Positions 42,493 through 51,742 of a stretch of 52,186 bases of DNA are shown here, piece by piece. Every line of letters starts with the position of its first letter. Within the stretch, counting starts at the first letter, position 1. Below the pieces are notes generated by a model. It saw only the letters and a list, made by a program, of their open reading frames with translations, had not been told where the DNA came from and made no database searches. This DNA is from CAYRIY01 sp964424335. Its GTDB lineage: Bacteria > Bacillota > Limnochordia > DTU080 > RSA5. A program made the position numbers and the translations under genes. The stretch covers positions 1-52,186 of the forward strand of contig CAYRIY010000013.1 in NCBI GenBank assembly GCA_964424335.1, in the 5' to 3' direction.

Positions 42493-44277
42493 TTGTCCAC
42501 GCAAGTTTCGACCGGCTCGGGCGGCAATACGATATGGCAATGGCTAAAGCCCTATACATTTCCCCTTATCTCCGGGCTCGTTTGCGTCGCGGTCGTCGTG
42601 GCGGTCGATGCCTCCTTGCCGCTCTTGTTTGGCGACTTCCTGGTCGACGAGGTCTTGATCACAAGAGGAAACAGCACGCTCCTCACGTGGTTTGCCGTGG
42701 GCGGGATCATCCTTTATATCGTCAAAGGACTTTTTCGATACGGTCAAGTGTACTTGATGTCCTTTGTCGGGTACCGGATCGTCTGTGAGCTCAGGGCGCG
42801 CATGTATCAGCGGATGCTGGAGATGCCCATGCGCCAGCACGCAGGGGAGAAGTCCGGGACCTTGGTCTCCCGCATGACGAGCGACGTCGGGGTGATTCAA
42901 AACACCATTTCGGCCGGCGTGGCCGAGTTTCTCCAGCAATTTTTGATGTTGGTCGCAACGATCGTCATGCTCTTTGTCATCAATTGGCGGCTGGCCGCGC
43001 TTACCATGATCACGCTCCCTTTGGTCTCCCTTGCGATCAAAGGTTATGGCGGGAAAATCCGCAAGTACACCACACGCCTCCAGGAGCGGATCGCCGATCT
43101 AACGGTGACGCTGCAGGAGAGTCTCGAAGGGATTAGGATCGTCAAGGCATTCTTGATGGAGAAAGAGCGCAGAAAGCGCTTTGCCATGGACAACGACATG
43201 AGCTTCGGCGCCAGCATGAAGTCGGCGCAAGCCATGGCAACCGTCACGCCGGTCGTCGAATTGATCCTGGTCGTCGGGATGATGGTGGTCATTTGGTTTG
43301 GCGGCCGCGAGGTGATCAATGGGCAGATGACGGCGGGCGGCCTCGTCGCGTTTATGGCGTACCTTGGGATGAGCACCCGGCCGGTGAGCCAACTTGCGCA
43401 AGGCGTGAGCCTCCTTCATCAGGCGACCGCAGCCGCCAAGCGGATCGCGGAAGTCTTGGAAATGCCGGTCGAGTCGAATGGACGAGCCACGACCAAGATC
43501 CCAGAGCGCATTGTAGGGCGTGTCGTCTTCGACGACGTGAGCTTTGAATACCAGTCGGGACGCGCCGTGCTCTCCAAAGTGAGCTTTACGGCCGAGCCCG
43601 GTGAAACCGTCGCCATCGTCGGGCGGAGCGGGGCCGGCAAGACGACGCTCGTCAACCTCGTGCCGCGATTTTACAAGCCGACCTCGGGAAGCATCACGAT
43701 CGACGGCTACGACCTCGCCGAGGTCGAGGTCGCATCCCTTCGGCGTCACATCGGACTCGTGCCGCAGGAGACGCTCCTTTTTGGCATGACCGTTGCAGAA
43801 AACATCGCGGCGGGCCGCGACTGGATCGATCGAGACGCAATCGTACGGGCCGCCATGCTCGCCAACGCCGACGAGTTTATTCGTCAACTTCCCAACGGAT
43901 ACGACACCGTCGTCGGAGAGCGGGGCGCTACGCTCTCCGGGGGTCAGCGTCAGCGGATCGCCATCGCCCGGGCGGTCGCTGGCGACCCCCGCATCCTGAT
44001 CTTAGACGAGGCGACGTCGGCGCTTGACCCGGAGTCTGAGGCCAAGGTGCGGGACGCGATCATCCGAGTCCGCGAAAACAGGACGACCTTTGTCATTGCA
44101 CATAGACTCTCGACGGTGCAGGGCGCCTCAAAGATCGTCGTCCTCGACGAAGGGAGCATCGCCGAGGTGGGCACCCACGAGGAACTCTTGCGAACAGGCT
44201 CCGTCTACCCAGGCCTGTACCGGAAACAATTCGGGGCGGCGCGTCCGCTGCCGGCCGTGAGGGAGAGCCCGGCATGA
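42493..44277 (+). CDS. msbA: Lipid A flippase MsbA / ABC exporter half-transporter
   Basis: This 594-residue half-transporter has six membrane helices (about residues 20-310) and an ABC domain with Walker A GRSGAGKT (about 377-384), signature LSGGQRQR (about 481-488) and ILILDEATSALD. It fits MsbA in length and context; the family flips lipid A across the inner membrane. TTG 42493 has GGGAGGT 8 bases upstream and is preferred over GTG 42472. The stop overlaps the next ATG. Confidence 0.9.
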   Translation: MSTQVSTGSGGNTIWQWLKPYTFPLISGLVCVAVVVAVDASLPLLFGDFLVDEVLITRGNSTLLTWFAVGGIILYIVKGLFRYGQVYLMSFVGYRIVCELRARMYQRMLEMPMRQHAGEKSGTLVSRMTSDVGVIQNTISAGVAEFLQQFLMLVATIVMLFVINWRLAALTMITLPLVSLAIKGYGGKIRKYTTRLQERIADLTVTLQESLEGIRIVKAFLMEKERRKRFAMDNDMSFGASMKSAQAMATVTPVVELILVVGMMVVIWFGGREVINGQMTAGGLVAFMAYLGMSTRPVSQLAQGVSLLHQATAAAKRIAEVLEMPVESNGRATTKIPERIVGRVVFDDVSFEYQSGRAVLSKVSFTAEPGETVAIVGRSGAGKTTLVNLVPRFYKPTSGSITIDGYDLAEVEVASLRRHIGLVPQETLLFGMTVAENIAAGRDWIDRDAIVRAAMLANADEFIRQLPNGYDTVVGERGATLSGGQRQRIAIARAVAGDPRILILDEATSALDPESEAKVRDAIIRVRENRTTFVIAHRLSTVQGASKIVVLDEGSIAEVGTHEELLRTGSVYPGLYRKQFGAARPLPAVRESPA

Positions 44278-45458
44278 AGCAGGCGTCCAAGCAAATCGCT
44301 GTGATCAGCAACGGCCATGGCGAGGACCTCATGGCCTCGCTCCTTGCCGATCGTCTGCGTGACGAGGGCTTTGCGATCACGGCGTTTCCGATGGTCGGCG
44401 AGGGCGGCGCGTACGCGCGCCGTGGAATTCCAATCGCGGGCGTTCAGCGCACGATGCCTTCCGGTGGGTTTATATGGAAGGGCGCGACCAACCTCCTCCG
44501 AGACCTCAGAGCCGGCCTTTTGGGACTCACACTCGCGCAAATGCGAGAGCTCAAGAAGTGCCGCGGCCGCTTTGACGCGGTCATCGCACTCGGCGACATC
44601 TTCTGCCTTTGGCTTGCGGGACGCGTGCTCAAGAAACCTGCGATCTTCGTGCCGACGGCAAAGAGCGAGTATATTTCCGGACACTACCCCTTTGAATACC
44701 GCATGATGCGCAGGCATGCCATCAAGATCTTTCCGCGCGACGAATCGACGGCGAACGCCATGGTCCGGCGCGGCCTGCCCGCGGAATTCGTCGGCAACTT
44801 GATGATGGACGCCCTGGACATGCAGGGCATCGACTTCTTCTCTGACAGCGGCGAGCGTTCGGGCGAGCGCCCGGTGGTCGCGCTGCTGCCCGGAAGCCGT
44901 GAGGAGGCCTACGAAAACGCCGTCGACCTCGCGCAAGCGGCGCTGGCGCTGCCTGCTCGGTTTCGGTTCCTGTTCTCACTAGCCCCCGGCCTTGAGCCCG
45001 GTCGCTTGCAGCAGCGCCTTCAAGGTGGCGACGGGGGATGGCGGTTCGCGCCTCGAAGTGAGTCGGACCCGGCGGGCGTGGCGGGAGTCCTCGAGAGCGG
45101 CGAGCACAGGATCGTCGTCGTGCAAGGGCATTTCGGCGACCTATTGTCGGCGGCGGATGTCGTGATCGGCCTTGCCGGCACAGGCAACGAACAAGCCGTG
45201 GGCCTGGGTAAGCCGCTCGTCACGTTTCCCGGGCGCGGGGCGCAGTTTACCCGGCGATTTGCAGTCGACCAAAGGAAGCTCTTGGGCGACTCGCTGTCGC
45301 TCGTCGAGCGCGATCCCGGCGTGATTGCCCAGGAGGTGCAAGCGATCTTGGGCGATCCGGCGCGCTACGCACGCATGGCCGAGGAAGGCAAGCGCCGGAT
45401 GGGTCCACCGGGCGCCCTCGACCGCATGACGGCAAAGATCGGGCAATTGATTGGGTAA
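44274..45458 (+). CDS. LpxB-related protein (second paralogue; cyanobacteria/Deinococcus type)
   Basis: This 394-residue protein has IAVISNGHGEDLMASLLADRL at its start, a form seen in the lipid-A-disaccharide-synthase-related family of cyanobacteria and Deinococcus, then VVALLPGSREEAYENAV and DVVIGLAGTGNEQAVGLGKP for a GT-B donor site. Its substrate is unknown. It overlaps msbA by 4 bases, so it may act on the flipped or about-to-be-flipped lipid. Confidence 0.78.
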   Translation: MKQASKQIAVISNGHGEDLMASLLADRLRDEGFAITAFPMVGEGGAYARRGIPIAGVQRTMPSGGFIWKGATNLLRDLRAGLLGLTLAQMRELKKCRGRFDAVIALGDIFCLWLAGRVLKKPAIFVPTAKSEYISGHYPFEYRMMRRHAIKIFPRDESTANAMVRRGLPAEFVGNLMMDALDMQGIDFFSDSGERSGERPVVALLPGSREEAYENAVDLAQAALALPARFRFLFSLAPGLEPGRLQQRLQGGDGGWRFAPRSESDPAGVAGVLESGEHRIVVVQGHFGDLLSAADVVIGLAGTGNEQAVGLGKPLVTFPGRGAQFTRRFAVDQRKLLGDSLSLVERDPGVIAQEVQAILGDPARYARMAEEGKRRMGPPGALDRMTAKIGQLIG

Positions 45459-45569
45459 AGCGCGAATGATTTCGCAGGACGGATGTCGAAAGCTTGAGGC
45501 GCGCAGCGTCGAAACGGATCTGACGCATTGGCGGCCTTGGCGGTCGGCAACGGGAAGCGAGTGAATTGT

Positions 45570-46496
45570 ATGCGCGTGTTGGTGACGGGCGGAGCCGGGT
45601 TTATCGGATCGCATATCGTGGAGCTGCTCTCTGAGAGTGGACATACGGCGATTGTCGTGGACAACCTGAGCAGTGGGCGAAGAGAGTACGTTTCACGTGG
45701 CGTGAAGTTTTACGAGGTCGACCTTACGGATCCGTCGCTCGCCGAGGTGTTTGAGCGGGAGCGGCCTGACGTCGTCATCCATCAGGCGGCTCAAGTGAGC
45801 GTCTCCCGATCGGTCCGAGAGCCGCTCTTAGACGCTCGCATCAACATCCAAGGCTCCCTCAACCTGCTCGAGCAGTGCCGGGACCACGGCGCGAGAAAGG
45901 TAGTCTTCGCATCGACGGCGGCCGTTTACGGCGATCCCGTGCGACTGCCGGTCGACGAAGAGCATCCCATCGCCCCCGCCTCACCGTACGGGATCGCCAA
46001 GTACAGCATCGAAGAGTACCTGCGCATTTACCGAGACCTGTACGGCCTCGACTTCACCGTCTTGCGCTACGCCAACGTGTACGGGCCAAGACAGGACGCC
46101 CACGGGGAGGGGGGCGTCGTCGCCATCTTTACGCACCGAATCGTTCGGGGCGAACCGATCGAGGTGCACGGAGACGGCGAGCAAACCCGCGACCTCATTC
46201 ACGTGCAAGACGTCGCCCGGGCGAATGTCCTCGCGCTCGACCGTGGCGACGGAGCGCGGATCAATGTGAGCCGCCAGTCTGAGACTTCCATCAACGAATT
46301 GGCTAAAGCGCTCGGATCCATTGTAGGTCGGGAGGTTGCGCTCGAGCGCGTCTCGGCTCGGGCGGGGGACATCCGCCGCAGCGTGCTTGCAAACGATCGA
46401 GCGATCCGCCTCCTGGGCTGGCGTCCGCAGATCGAATTGATGGACGGACTCGCCCAAACGGTCGAGTACGGCATGAGCGCGGCGACGCCTGCATGA
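45570..46496 (+). CDS. NAD-dependent sugar epimerase/dehydratase (extended SDR, GalE-like)
   Basis: This 308-residue protein has the NAD site MRVLVTGGAGFIGSH and the catalytic pair Tyr140/Lys144 (SPYGIAKYS) of the extended SDR family. TYG-type residues and RQDAHGEGGVVAIF support UDP-glucose 4-epimerase-like activity. It would supply a sugar for the envelope. The frame is open from 45528, but similarity begins at ATG 45570, with GGGAAG upstream. Confidence 0.9.
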   Translation: MRVLVTGGAGFIGSHIVELLSESGHTAIVVDNLSSGRREYVSRGVKFYEVDLTDPSLAEVFERERPDVVIHQAAQVSVSRSVREPLLDARINIQGSLNLLEQCRDHGARKVVFASTAAVYGDPVRLPVDEEHPIAPASPYGIAKYSIEEYLRIYRDLYGLDFTVLRYANVYGPRQDAHGEGGVVAIFTHRIVRGEPIEVHGDGEQTRDLIHVQDVARANVLALDRGDGARINVSRQSETSINELAKALGSIVGREVALERVSARAGDIRRSVLANDRAIRLLGWRPQIELMDGLAQTVEYGMSAATPA

Positions 46497-46583
46497 CTTG
46501 ATTCCAAGATTGGGCGAATCACCCCATCCTGCCACTTATTCTGCAGAGGTTAGGGCCCTGCCTGACTCGAATTTACCAATCTG

Positions 46584-47303
46584 ATGAGCATCGTTACTGA
46601 AGACCTCGTAAAAAGTTACAATCAGCGCCGTGTGGTCGACGGCGTCTCCCTCAAGGTGGACCGCGGCGAGGTGGTCGGCCTCCTCGGCCCTAACGGCGCC
46701 GGCAAGACGACGACGTTTTATATGATCGTCGGCCTCGAGCGGGCGGGGAGCGGGCGCATCCTCCTCGACGGCGAGGACATCAGCAGCCTGCCCATGTACC
46801 GCCGGGCCCGCAAAGGGATTGGCTACCTCGCTCAAGAGCCGTCCGTCTTTCGAAAGCTGACCGTCCGGGAGAATGTCCTTGCCATCCTGGAGATGCGCGG
46901 CGTGCGCGGGAAGGAGGCGGAAAGGCGGGCGGAGGAGCTTCTCGAGGAGTTCGACATCGTTCACGTGCGCGACCAAAAAGGCCACGCCCTTTCCGGCGGG
47001 GAACGAAGGCGCACCGAGATCGCACGTGCGCTCGCTGCCGATCCCGCATTCATTCTGCTCGACGAGCCCTTTGCGGGGGTAGACCCGATCGCCGTCGCCG
47101 ACATCCAAGGGATCATCTCGCACCTCAGGGCGAAGGGCCTTGGCGTGTTGATCACCGACCACAACGTGCGGGAGACGCTGTCGATTACGGACAGGGCATA
47201 CATCTTGCACAACGGCAAAATTCTCGTCTCCGGCAGCGCGTCTCAGATCGCCGATGATCCGACGGCCCGTAAGTACTACCTCGGAGAGGGGTTCCGGCTT
47301 TGA
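46584..47303 (+). CDS. lptB: LPS export ATPase LptB
   Basis: This 239-residue ABC ATPase drives LPS extraction by LptF/G. Walker A GPNGAGKT is at 35-42, signature LSGGERRR at 136-143, FILLDEPFAGVDP at about 156-168 and IGYLAQEPSVFRKLTV is a well-known LptB stretch. No Shine-Dalgarno is visible before ATG 46584. It overlaps the next gene by 4 bases (TTGA). Confidence 0.96.
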   Translation: MSIVTEDLVKSYNQRRVVDGVSLKVDRGEVVGLLGPNGAGKTTTFYMIVGLERAGSGRILLDGEDISSLPMYRRARKGIGYLAQEPSVFRKLTVRENVLAILEMRGVRGKEAERRAEELLEEFDIVHVRDQKGHALSGGERRRTEIARALAADPAFILLDEPFAGVDPIAVADIQGIISHLRAKGLGVLITDHNVRETLSITDRAYILHNGKILVSGSASQIADDPTARKYYLGEGFRL

Positions 47304-48400
47304 GACTTGGCTGGACCCGCCTCGACACCTACATTGCCAAGGAGATGCTCGGGCCGGTCCTCTTTGGCATAGGAGCATTTACGAGCCTCTTTGTAAGCGG
47401 CGAACTGCTCAACCTCGCCAACCTGGTCGTCGAAGCCGGGGCCCCGGTGATCCCGGCCGCGAAAGTCTTTTTTTTGAAGCTGCCGCAGACGATCGTTTGG
47501 ACGCTGCCGATGTCCGTGCTGCTTGGCGCCTTGCTCTCGTTCAGTGGGCTCTCGGCCAACAGCGAAGTGGTCGCGATGCGCTCGGGCGGGATCAGCCTGT
47601 GGCGGATTGCGCTTCCGGCGTTTTTGGTAAGCCTCTTGGTGAGCGCTCTCGGGTTCGTCGTAGGCGAAACGGTGGCGCCAAGGGCGAACGAGCGGGCCCG
47701 CGCCGTGCTCGTCGAAGAAGTCCGGGGAGGTCAGCTCCCGACGATCACCCGGCACGTCGTGCTCAAAGGGGAGCGGGGGGCTTCGCTTGATTGGCTGCTT
47801 TACGCCAACCGGTACGACAGTCGCACCGCTTCCTTTCACAACGCAACGCTCGTGTATATGGAGGAGAACCGGCCGATCCAGACCGCCTTTGCAGACCGGA
47901 TCCTCTGGCTAAATGACCGCTGGGTGATGGAAAACGGCGTCGCCTACCACTACGGGCCTGACGAGGCCATCGTCGTTGCGAGCTATCCCTCGCACACCCG
48001 GCCCGTCGAGCTTGGCCAAACCCCGGATCAGGTCGCGCAGTTACAGAAGGATCCGGAAGAAATGAGCCTGGGTGAGCTCACAAGGCATATCGACGTGTTG
48101 CGCTCGCAAGGAGCCGATGTCCGAGTGCTCGAGGTGAAAAGACACCTCAAGTACTCGATTCCGATGGCGGCTTTCTTTTTCGCACTGCTCGGCGTGCCGC
48201 TCGGCATTCAGTCGCACCGCGCGGCCAAATCGACCGGGTTTGGCATGAGCATCATCATTATTTTCGGATATTACGTGATGATGACGCTTGGGTCGGCGCT
48301 CGGCCAGTCGGGCGCGCTGCCGCCGTTTCTCGCTGCCTGGATTCAAAACATCCTCCTCGCGGCGGTCGGTCTGTGGCAACTGTGGAAAAAGCGATTTTAG
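47300..48400 (+). CDS. lptG: LptF/LptG-family LPS export permease (second copy)
   Basis: This 366-residue protein has the same layout as the copy at 26827: helices, a periplasmic domain and three C-terminal helices (MAAFFFALLGVPLGIQSHRAAKSTGFG is a family mark). It begins LDTYIAKEMLGPVLFG. It starts at TTG 47300, coupled to lptB. LptF/LptG naming is uncertain; the two copies probably form the heterodimer. Confidence 0.88.
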   Translation: MRLGWTRLDTYIAKEMLGPVLFGIGAFTSLFVSGELLNLANLVVEAGAPVIPAAKVFFLKLPQTIVWTLPMSVLLGALLSFSGLSANSEVVAMRSGGISLWRIALPAFLVSLLVSALGFVVGETVAPRANERARAVLVEEVRGGQLPTITRHVVLKGERGASLDWLLYANRYDSRTASFHNATLVYMEENRPIQTAFADRILWLNDRWVMENGVAYHYGPDEAIVVASYPSHTRPVELGQTPDQVAQLQKDPEEMSLGELTRHIDVLRSQGADVRVLEVKRHLKYSIPMAAFFFALLGVPLGIQSHRAAKSTGFGMSIIIIFGYYVMMTLGSALGQSGALPPFLAAWIQNILLAAVGLWQLWKKRF

Positions 48401-48450
48401 CCGTGTTGCCTCGCGGCAGGGCGGCCATGTGTTCGCGTTGTTTTTTGTGG

Positions 48451-48463
48451 GTCATTCAATGAC
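48451..48463. promoter_or_regulatory. Dyad GTCAT-TCA-ATGAC upstream of the DUF3084 gene
   Basis: A 5-bp inverted repeat with a 3-base centre lies 42 bases before the gene, after a T-run at 48441-48446 that follows lptG. It may be an operator. No firm terminator was found for lptG. Confidence 0.25.
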
Positions 48464-48504
48464 TTATGTAAGTAGGTAGTCGTCGGTCAGAGAGGGGGGA
48501 CGAG

Positions 48505-49731
48505 ATGTCCGGGCTGCAACTCGTGGTCATTCTAGCCCTGCTTGGCGGGGTCACGGCCTACATCGGCGACAAGATCGGCATGCGCGTCGGCAGGCGACGT
48601 CTCACCCTCTTTGGAATGCGACCGAGGCACTCGTCGATCGTGGTCACGATTGTCACCGGCATTCTCATCGCCGCGTTCTCCCTCGGTGTCTTGATGGCTG
48701 CGTCAAATGATGTGCGTACCGCGCTGTTTCGGATGAAGGAGATTCAACAAGCCCTCGCCGAGGCGAACGATTCCCTCATTGCAAGTGAAAAAGAGCTCAC
48801 GGTGCTAAAGGATACGCTCGCCGGGTGGCGTTCGGAGATCGAGCACATCGTTGAGGAGCGGGACGCGGCAGTTGCCGAGCGCGACGCGGCAAAGATCGAG
48901 CGAAATCAACTCGCCAACGAGATCGCATCGATCTCCGAGCAGCTTGAGAGCTCTCGGGTCGAGCTCGAGGAGTGGAAGAGCAAGGTGGCAAGCCTGAGAG
49001 CGCTCGGCGAGACGCTCGAAGACAGCATCACCAAGATGCAGAGCACGGAGGCCAAACTGCGCCGGGACATCAGTCTCCTCTCGGAGCAGTTCATGGTGAT
49101 GGAGGGCCAACTGCGTGCCGGAGAGTTTGCCTACCTCAAGGATGAGATCATTGCGGCCTCGGTCATTCAAGGCGGACGAAACAGGGATCAGATCGAGGCA
49201 GACCTGCTTTCGCTGCTCGAAGAGGCGGACCGACGTGCGCTTGCCCGGGGCGCCCGGATCGAAGGGAAAGAGCGAGCCGTCGAACTTGGCAAAGAGGAGC
49301 ACTTCTTCGAAGCAGTCGAGGTGATGTCATCGGGCGATGCGAAGTGGGTCGTGCGGGCGGTGGCGCTCCAAAACACCGTGGAGGGTGAGCCCGCTTTGGT
49401 GTACATCCACCTTTTCCCGGAGGCGAAGATCTTTTCGAGCGGCGATGTCATCGCGTCGAGAGTCCTCGACGGGGGACGCTCCAATCAAGAGGGTCAGCTC
49501 CTCTCGCTCCTCGACGAAGTAAACCGCGTCGCCCTCGCCAAAGGAATGATCACTACGGAGGACGGCCTTGTCGGCAGGCTGGCGGGTGAGGCGTTTGTCG
49601 AAGCCCTCCTCGAGCTGAGGCGGGTAGGCGGGCCGGCCCGGGTGGAAGCGGTTGCCGCCGAGGACGTATGGAATACCTCCGGGCCTTTGGAGATCAGGCT
49701 TTCCGTCTCTTCGGCATCGCCGGTTCCATAA
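48505..49731 (+). CDS. DUF3084-family membrane coiled-coil protein
   Basis: This 408-residue protein has two N-terminal helices (QLVVILALLGGVTAYIGDK and VVTIVTGILIAAFSLGVLMA) with the LGRRRLTLFGMRPRHSS-type loop between them, then a long coiled coil (about 75-200) and a C-terminal domain (about 210-400). The pattern matches DUF3084 proteins of cyanobacteria and diderm Firmicutes, with no known role. The ribosome site is a G-rich run before ATG 48505. It sits before an outer-membrane tether gene. Confidence 0.82.
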   Translation: MSGLQLVVILALLGGVTAYIGDKIGMRVGRRRLTLFGMRPRHSSIVVTIVTGILIAAFSLGVLMAASNDVRTALFRMKEIQQALAEANDSLIASEKELTVLKDTLAGWRSEIEHIVEERDAAVAERDAAKIERNQLANEIASISEQLESSRVELEEWKSKVASLRALGETLEDSITKMQSTEAKLRRDISLLSEQFMVMEGQLRAGEFAYLKDEIIAASVIQGGRNRDQIEADLLSLLEEADRRALARGARIEGKERAVELGKEEHFFEAVEVMSSGDAKWVVRAVALQNTVEGEPALVYIHLFPEAKIFSSGDVIASRVLDGGRSNQEGQLLSLLDEVNRVALAKGMITTEDGLVGRLAGEAFVEALLELRRVGGPARVEAVAAEDVWNTSGPLEIRLSVSSASPVP

Positions 49732-49785
49732 ACTGTGACGAGGTTTGGGGCAGGATGCACGGCTGCGTGGAAGAAGTGGACCTTT

Positions 49786-49803
49786 GACTAACGTATGTTA
49801 GTC
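49786..49803. promoter_or_regulatory. Dyad GACTAAC-GTAT-GTTAGTC overlapping a TTGACT box
   Basis: A perfect 7-bp inverted repeat with a 4-base centre at 49786-49803 overlaps TTGACT (49784-49789), a possible -35. It lies 164 bases before the OmpM-like start and looks like a repressor site or a hairpin. Confidence 0.35.
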
Positions 49804-49829
49804 GATGCGGCGGAAGAGGAGGAACAGGT

Positions 49830-50012
49830 GTGGCACCGAGTGACGCCATGGTCGCCAGGAAACACGGTCACTGGACCGAACGCCGCTCGTGCCCCCGGCG
49901 TCAATGCTCCCAAACGATTTCCACACGGCATCCATTCATGATCGCACCCAACGTCGGACTCGACCGATGCAGCTTAGTTGCAGACAGATTCGACGAAACG
50001 TCGCTACACTGA
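49830..50012 (+). other. Possible 60-residue upstream ORF overlapping the OmpM-like start
   Basis: GTG 49830 is preceded by AAGAGGAGGAAC (about 49814-49825), the strongest ribosome site here, and its frame is open to 50012. It overlaps the OmpM-like gene in another frame. The peptide (Arg/His-rich) resembles no known family. It may be a regulatory leader ORF or a sign of a frame error. Confidence 0.3.
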
Positions 50013-51739
50013 TCGCAATCGCCGTCGCCGCGTTCCTCCTTTTTTCCGCCCCATCCCACGCCGGACTTCTCGCCGAAGTCTCCAAAGATCACTGGAGCTT
50101 TCAAGCGGTCGGCCGCCTTGCAGGCGCGGGACTCGCCGACCCGCTCCCCGAGCGGGACTCTGCGTTGCCGGTAGACCGCTACGAACTCGCGCGGCGGGTG
50201 GGCGACGTCCGGTCCCTCGTCGAGGCCATTCGCAGCCTGGATTTTGATGAACAATCCCTTCCCTTCGATTCCGTGCGGGGCGTCAAAGCCCGAGTCATTG
50301 CAGCCGAACTCCAGTTGGAACGAGTGCGGGATCTTGTGCGCGAATTAGAGGCGCGAGACGAAGTCAAAGGATCTGGAGGGCCCCTGTTAGAACCGCTTCG
50401 TGAGGCGCTTGCCATGCTCGAAGGCCGCTTTGAAGAGCTCGCGCCTCGGGCCGCGTATGTGTGGTCGCTGGATAGCCAGGGGTCCGCATCGCTGGCCGAC
50501 GGAGAGGTTTTGCGCGAAATCGGCGTGGCCATGGAGACGATCGCGCTGGACGCGGCTGAGCGCGTCCAACGGTTTTTGGCAGAAGCGCCGAGAAACGATC
50601 AAGTGGGGGCGCAGGCCGCGACGAACTCGGTTGCAGAGGTCATCGACCTTTGGATTCGATGGCATGCGGAGCCCCGTGCAAAGATCAGCCGACATGTCGA
50701 TCGGACCGGCGAGCAATCGGCCACGGGACCGGGAGAGGGCGGGGAGGTCACCGCACACGAGGGCTTGGAGCGTCGCACCAAGGATCTCGTCAAAGGCTTT
50801 GAAGCCCTCGTGATCGAATACGCGTCAGAGTTGGCGGTCATTAGCCCCGGAAGCGACGTCTACGGCTGGGCAGTCTTTCCCGGCAATCGCCTTGAGTCGG
50901 CTGGGCAGGAAGCTCATGGAACTTCGAGGCTTCAAATCAGCAGCCCCATTTCGACGCACGACCGGGGTGACGGCAGCAACCCCGGCGAGCGCACAGGGGT
51001 TGTCGGCGTCCTCGACCGACTGGCCGCCCAGGTGACGGCAAGGGCGGGATCGGACCGAGGCGAACAGGGGCTCGAGTATGGGTGGACGCCGGTGACAGGC
51101 CTCGGATCGCGCATGGATGTGTCCACGTTTCCCGGACAAGTGGAGACGACGAGAATCGGCGCCGAGTACCCGGTCTCGGTGAGCGGGGTCGAGATCAAAG
51201 CGGGGGTCGGATGGGAGACCGTACCGCCGGGGAGAGCACGAGAATCCGAAGCGACACTCGAGGCTTCGGTTCCTATGTTTGGTAGACGCGGCGGAATCGG
51301 CGCGTCATATACTGTGGTGGACCTCGATCGTTTGCGTGAGTTGACTTCCGGCGGTCGCGATCGGGATGACGCCTCGACAGGCGGGCGTGAGGGTCAGGTG
51401 CGCAGTTGGTCGATCGGCGGCACCGTACCGCTCGCAGACGTGGCGTCGATTAAAGTCGGATACGAAGTGCGGTCTGAGACGGCTTCACAGTCACGTGCCC
51501 ATGATGAACTGCTCGGTGCCGGACTTGAGTACTACCTGGGATCGCAGGGAAAGGTAAGGGCGGTGTACCAGTGGGGAACCGTGGACGAAAAGCGCGGGTC
51601 GAGCACCGGAGTGGACATCGGCTATCGGATCGGTGAGAACACGTCGCTCTCCGCATCGTATTCAATGATTCAGTTTGATGCCGAAGGCGACACGTATCGC
51701 GATAATCTCGGCGCTGCAAAACTGGAAGTTCGCTTTTAG
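49967..51739 (+). CDS. OmpM-like SLH-domain outer-membrane tether
   Basis: This protein of about 590 residues has a signal peptide (TLIAIAVAAFLLFSAPSHAG), an SLH domain just after it (VSKDHWSFQAVGRLAGAGLA, about residues 40-85), a helical spacer rich in Glu and Ala (about 90-300), and a C-terminal barrel (about 360-590) ending in VRF. This is the build of OmpM in diderm Firmicutes, which binds the outer membrane to peptidoglycan through SLH. No cell-wall anchor other than SLH is seen. The start is uncertain: ATG 49967 begins the signal peptide but has no ribosome site; the frame is open from GTG 49889. Confidence 0.82.
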   Translation: MQLSCRQIRRNVATLIAIAVAAFLLFSAPSHAGLLAEVSKDHWSFQAVGRLAGAGLADPLPERDSALPVDRYELARRVGDVRSLVEAIRSLDFDEQSLPFDSVRGVKARVIAAELQLERVRDLVRELEARDEVKGSGGPLLEPLREALAMLEGRFEELAPRAAYVWSLDSQGSASLADGEVLREIGVAMETIALDAAERVQRFLAEAPRNDQVGAQAATNSVAEVIDLWIRWHAEPRAKISRHVDRTGEQSATGPGEGGEVTAHEGLERRTKDLVKGFEALVIEYASELAVISPGSDVYGWAVFPGNRLESAGQEAHGTSRLQISSPISTHDRGDGSNPGERTGVVGVLDRLAAQVTARAGSDRGEQGLEYGWTPVTGLGSRMDVSTFPGQVETTRIGAEYPVSVSGVEIKAGVGWETVPPGRARESEATLEASVPMFGRRGGIGASYTVVDLDRLRELTSGGRDRDDASTGGREGQVRSWSIGGTVPLADVASIKVGYEVRSETASQSRAHDELLGAGLEYYLGSQGKVRAVYQWGTVDEKRGSSTGVDIGYRIGENTSLSASYSMIQFDAEGDTYRDNLGAAKLEVRF

Positions 51740-51742
51740 GTG

